Notes under the pieces: model-generated
What the model was told of the DNA's origin: nothing
The model's database searches: none
The model's input: the letters and a program-made list of their open reading frames with translations, nothing else
Assembly: GCA_036524155.1 (NCBI GenBank)
Contig: DATDCV010000390.1
Span: 1-14,127 of the forward strand
Direction: 5' to 3'
DNA: 14,127 nucleotides
DNA from: DATDCV01 sp036524155
GTDB lineage: Bacteria > Verrucomicrobiota > Verrucomicrobiia > Limisphaerales > UBA8199
Made by a program: the position numbers and the translations under genes
In this document: positions 13,517 to 14,127 of the stretch, piece by piece
Layout of the letters: each line of letters starts with the position of its first letter
Position numbering within the stretch: position 1 is the stretch's first letter

Positions 13517-14127
13517 TCTTCTTTGGACAGATGGCGGATTTGGGGGAAGCGGTCGGCGTCGCGGGGTTGTTGGTCGATGAGTTGGGCGGTGTGGGTGGGG
13601 GCAAATCGGGTCTGGAGAATCTCAGCGGTTCCGGGGCGGAGGAAGTCGTGCAGTTCAACCAGGAGGTCGCAGTGGGCGAGGGCGGGGACGGCGGCGGGGT
13701 CCAGCAGGTCGAGCTCGGCGGCTTCGCAGTCGGAGAGGATGAAGGTTGAGGGGAGGCAGGGCGGCGCGCTCGGAGAGCTCGCCCTACCTGGCGGCGTGCT
13801 CGGAGAGCCCGCCCTACCTTGGATGGGGGAAAGGGCGGCGGCGAGGGAGGCGGGGGTGCAGCGGCCGAGGACGGAGAGGCGGTCGGAAACGGCGTTAAGG
13901 GCGGCGAGGTCGCGGCAGAGTTGTTGGGCGCGAGGGTCGAGGTCGAAGGCGATCGCACGGGCGTGTTTGAGGCGGAAGAGAAGGCCGACGGCGTAGTAGC
14001 CTTCGGCGCAACCGATGTCGATGATGGTGGTGTGGTGGCGGCCGATGGCGGCTTCGATGAAAGGGTGGAGCTCGGCTTCGTAGCAACCGATGAGCTTGGG
14101 GTTGAGGACGCTGCCGGCGGAGGTTTC
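13438..14127 (-). CDS. Class I SAM-dependent methyltransferase, 3' part, with 20-residue repeat insert
   Basis: Seen: the frame is open from the right edge to TAG at 13438-13440, giving 229 visible residues; the start lies outside the window. LIGCYEAELHPFIEAAIG precedes motif I IIDIGCAEGYYAVGLLFRL (35-53). AIAFDLDPRAQQLC at 59-71 has the ribose-binding acid. FILSDCEAAELDLLDP at 129-144 and CDLLVELHDFLRPG at 153-166 follow, as in glycan-cluster methyltransferases. RRRAVHEFRPAPMQWLML closes the protein. Odd: residues 104-123 (GRAGSPSTPP GRASSPSAPP) come from two 30-nt tandem units placed between the core strands, a spot where a loop could tolerate them. Third positions favour C on the coding strand. 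The last ~26 codons are duplicated at 11081-11158. The target is probably a sugar, but this is inferred from neighbours. Confidence 0.88.
   Translation of the reverse strand, partial: ETSAGSVLNPKLIGCYEAELHPFIEAAIGRHHTTIIDIGCAEGYYAVGLLFRLKHARAIAFDLDPRAQQLCRDLAALNAVSDRLSVLGRCTPASLAAALSPIQGRAGSPSTPPGRASSPSAPPCLPSTFILSDCEAAELDLLDPAAVPALAHCDLLVELHDFLRPGTAEILQTRFAPTHTAQLIDQQPRDADRFPQIRHLSKEDRRRAVHEFRPAPMQWLMLTPQPGFS
13760..13819. repeat. Two 30-nt tandem units, in frame inside methyltransferase
   Basis: Units 13760-13789 and 13790-13819 differ at two positions (28 of 30 identical). Each contains the small dyad GCTCGGAGAGC and ends GCCCTACCT. Ten codons each, so the frame of the host gene is kept. 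On the coding strand each starts AGGTAGGGCG. Confidence 0.93.

Noticed and set aside
13461..13958. Minus-strand frame of 165 codons, proline/serine-rich
   Set aside because: The neighbouring frame, open from the window edge to 13438, encodes a clear methyltransferase; this one is its shadow.
1..14127. tRNA, rRNA, transposase or IS element
   Set aside because: No cloverleaf-like segment, rRNA signature or transposase-like protein was seen in either strand.

Overview
The window is a one-directional surface-polysaccharide (capsule, O-antigen or exopolysaccharide) gene cluster. Every gene I can support lies on the minus strand and is read from right to left. It encodes five or six GT-B type glycosyltransferases, one polytopic membrane protein resembling Wzy/O-antigen polymerases, and four intact or partial SAM-dependent methyltransferases, one of them FkbM-type. 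Two secreted proteins of unknown function are also present. Several junctions are translationally coupled (4-base overlaps at 814-817 and 9707-9710, short gaps elsewhere). High GC, weak Shine-Dalgarno sequences, GTG/TTG starts and many short degenerate repeats both between and inside genes suggest a PVC-group bacterium, most likely Verrucomicrobiota. That placement is inference, because no marker gene is present.

Layout from right (upstream) to left. 13438-14127: 3' part of a methyltransferase carrying a 60-nt in-frame tandem insert. 12995-13437: repeat-rich gap. 12026-12994 and 11237-11878: two proteins with signal peptides and unknown function. 11081-11236: decayed tail of a second copy of the right-hand methyltransferase. 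It lies in a ~160 bp segment that is directly repeated at 13348-13516, so the two secreted genes sit between direct repeats. 9707-11023: a glycosyltransferase whose N-terminal region is interrupted by heptamer repeats. 8820-9710: FkbM methyltransferase. 8101-8799: second methyltransferase. 6741-7979 and 5500-6714: two GT4 enzymes. 4045-5478: Wzy-like polymerase. 2854-3978: GT4. 2063-2833: methyltransferase. 814-2058: GT4. 1-817: another GT4 that runs off the left edge.

Working model: the transferases assemble an oligosaccharide repeat on a lipid carrier, the methyltransferases decorate sugars, and the polymerase joins repeat units outside the inner membrane. No flippase, chain-length regulator or initiating sugar-phosphate transferase is inside the window.

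The most unusual feature is a set of unrelated tandem repeats that nearly all have a 7-nt period (CCACCGN, TTTCGGA, GTTGCAG, ATTGARA, GGCTAAA). At least three lie inside open reading frames and are translated in frame. In the leftmost gene they occupy everything visible after the N-terminal glycosyltransferase domain. In the 9707-11023 gene exactly nine units (63 nt) sit in frame in the N-terminal domain. A separate 30-nt unit is duplicated in frame in the right-hand methyltransferase. The sequence also shows a strong reversal of G/C strand bias between the left and right thirds despite co-directional genes, and a four-tract G-quadruplex motif near the start of the 9707-11023 gene.
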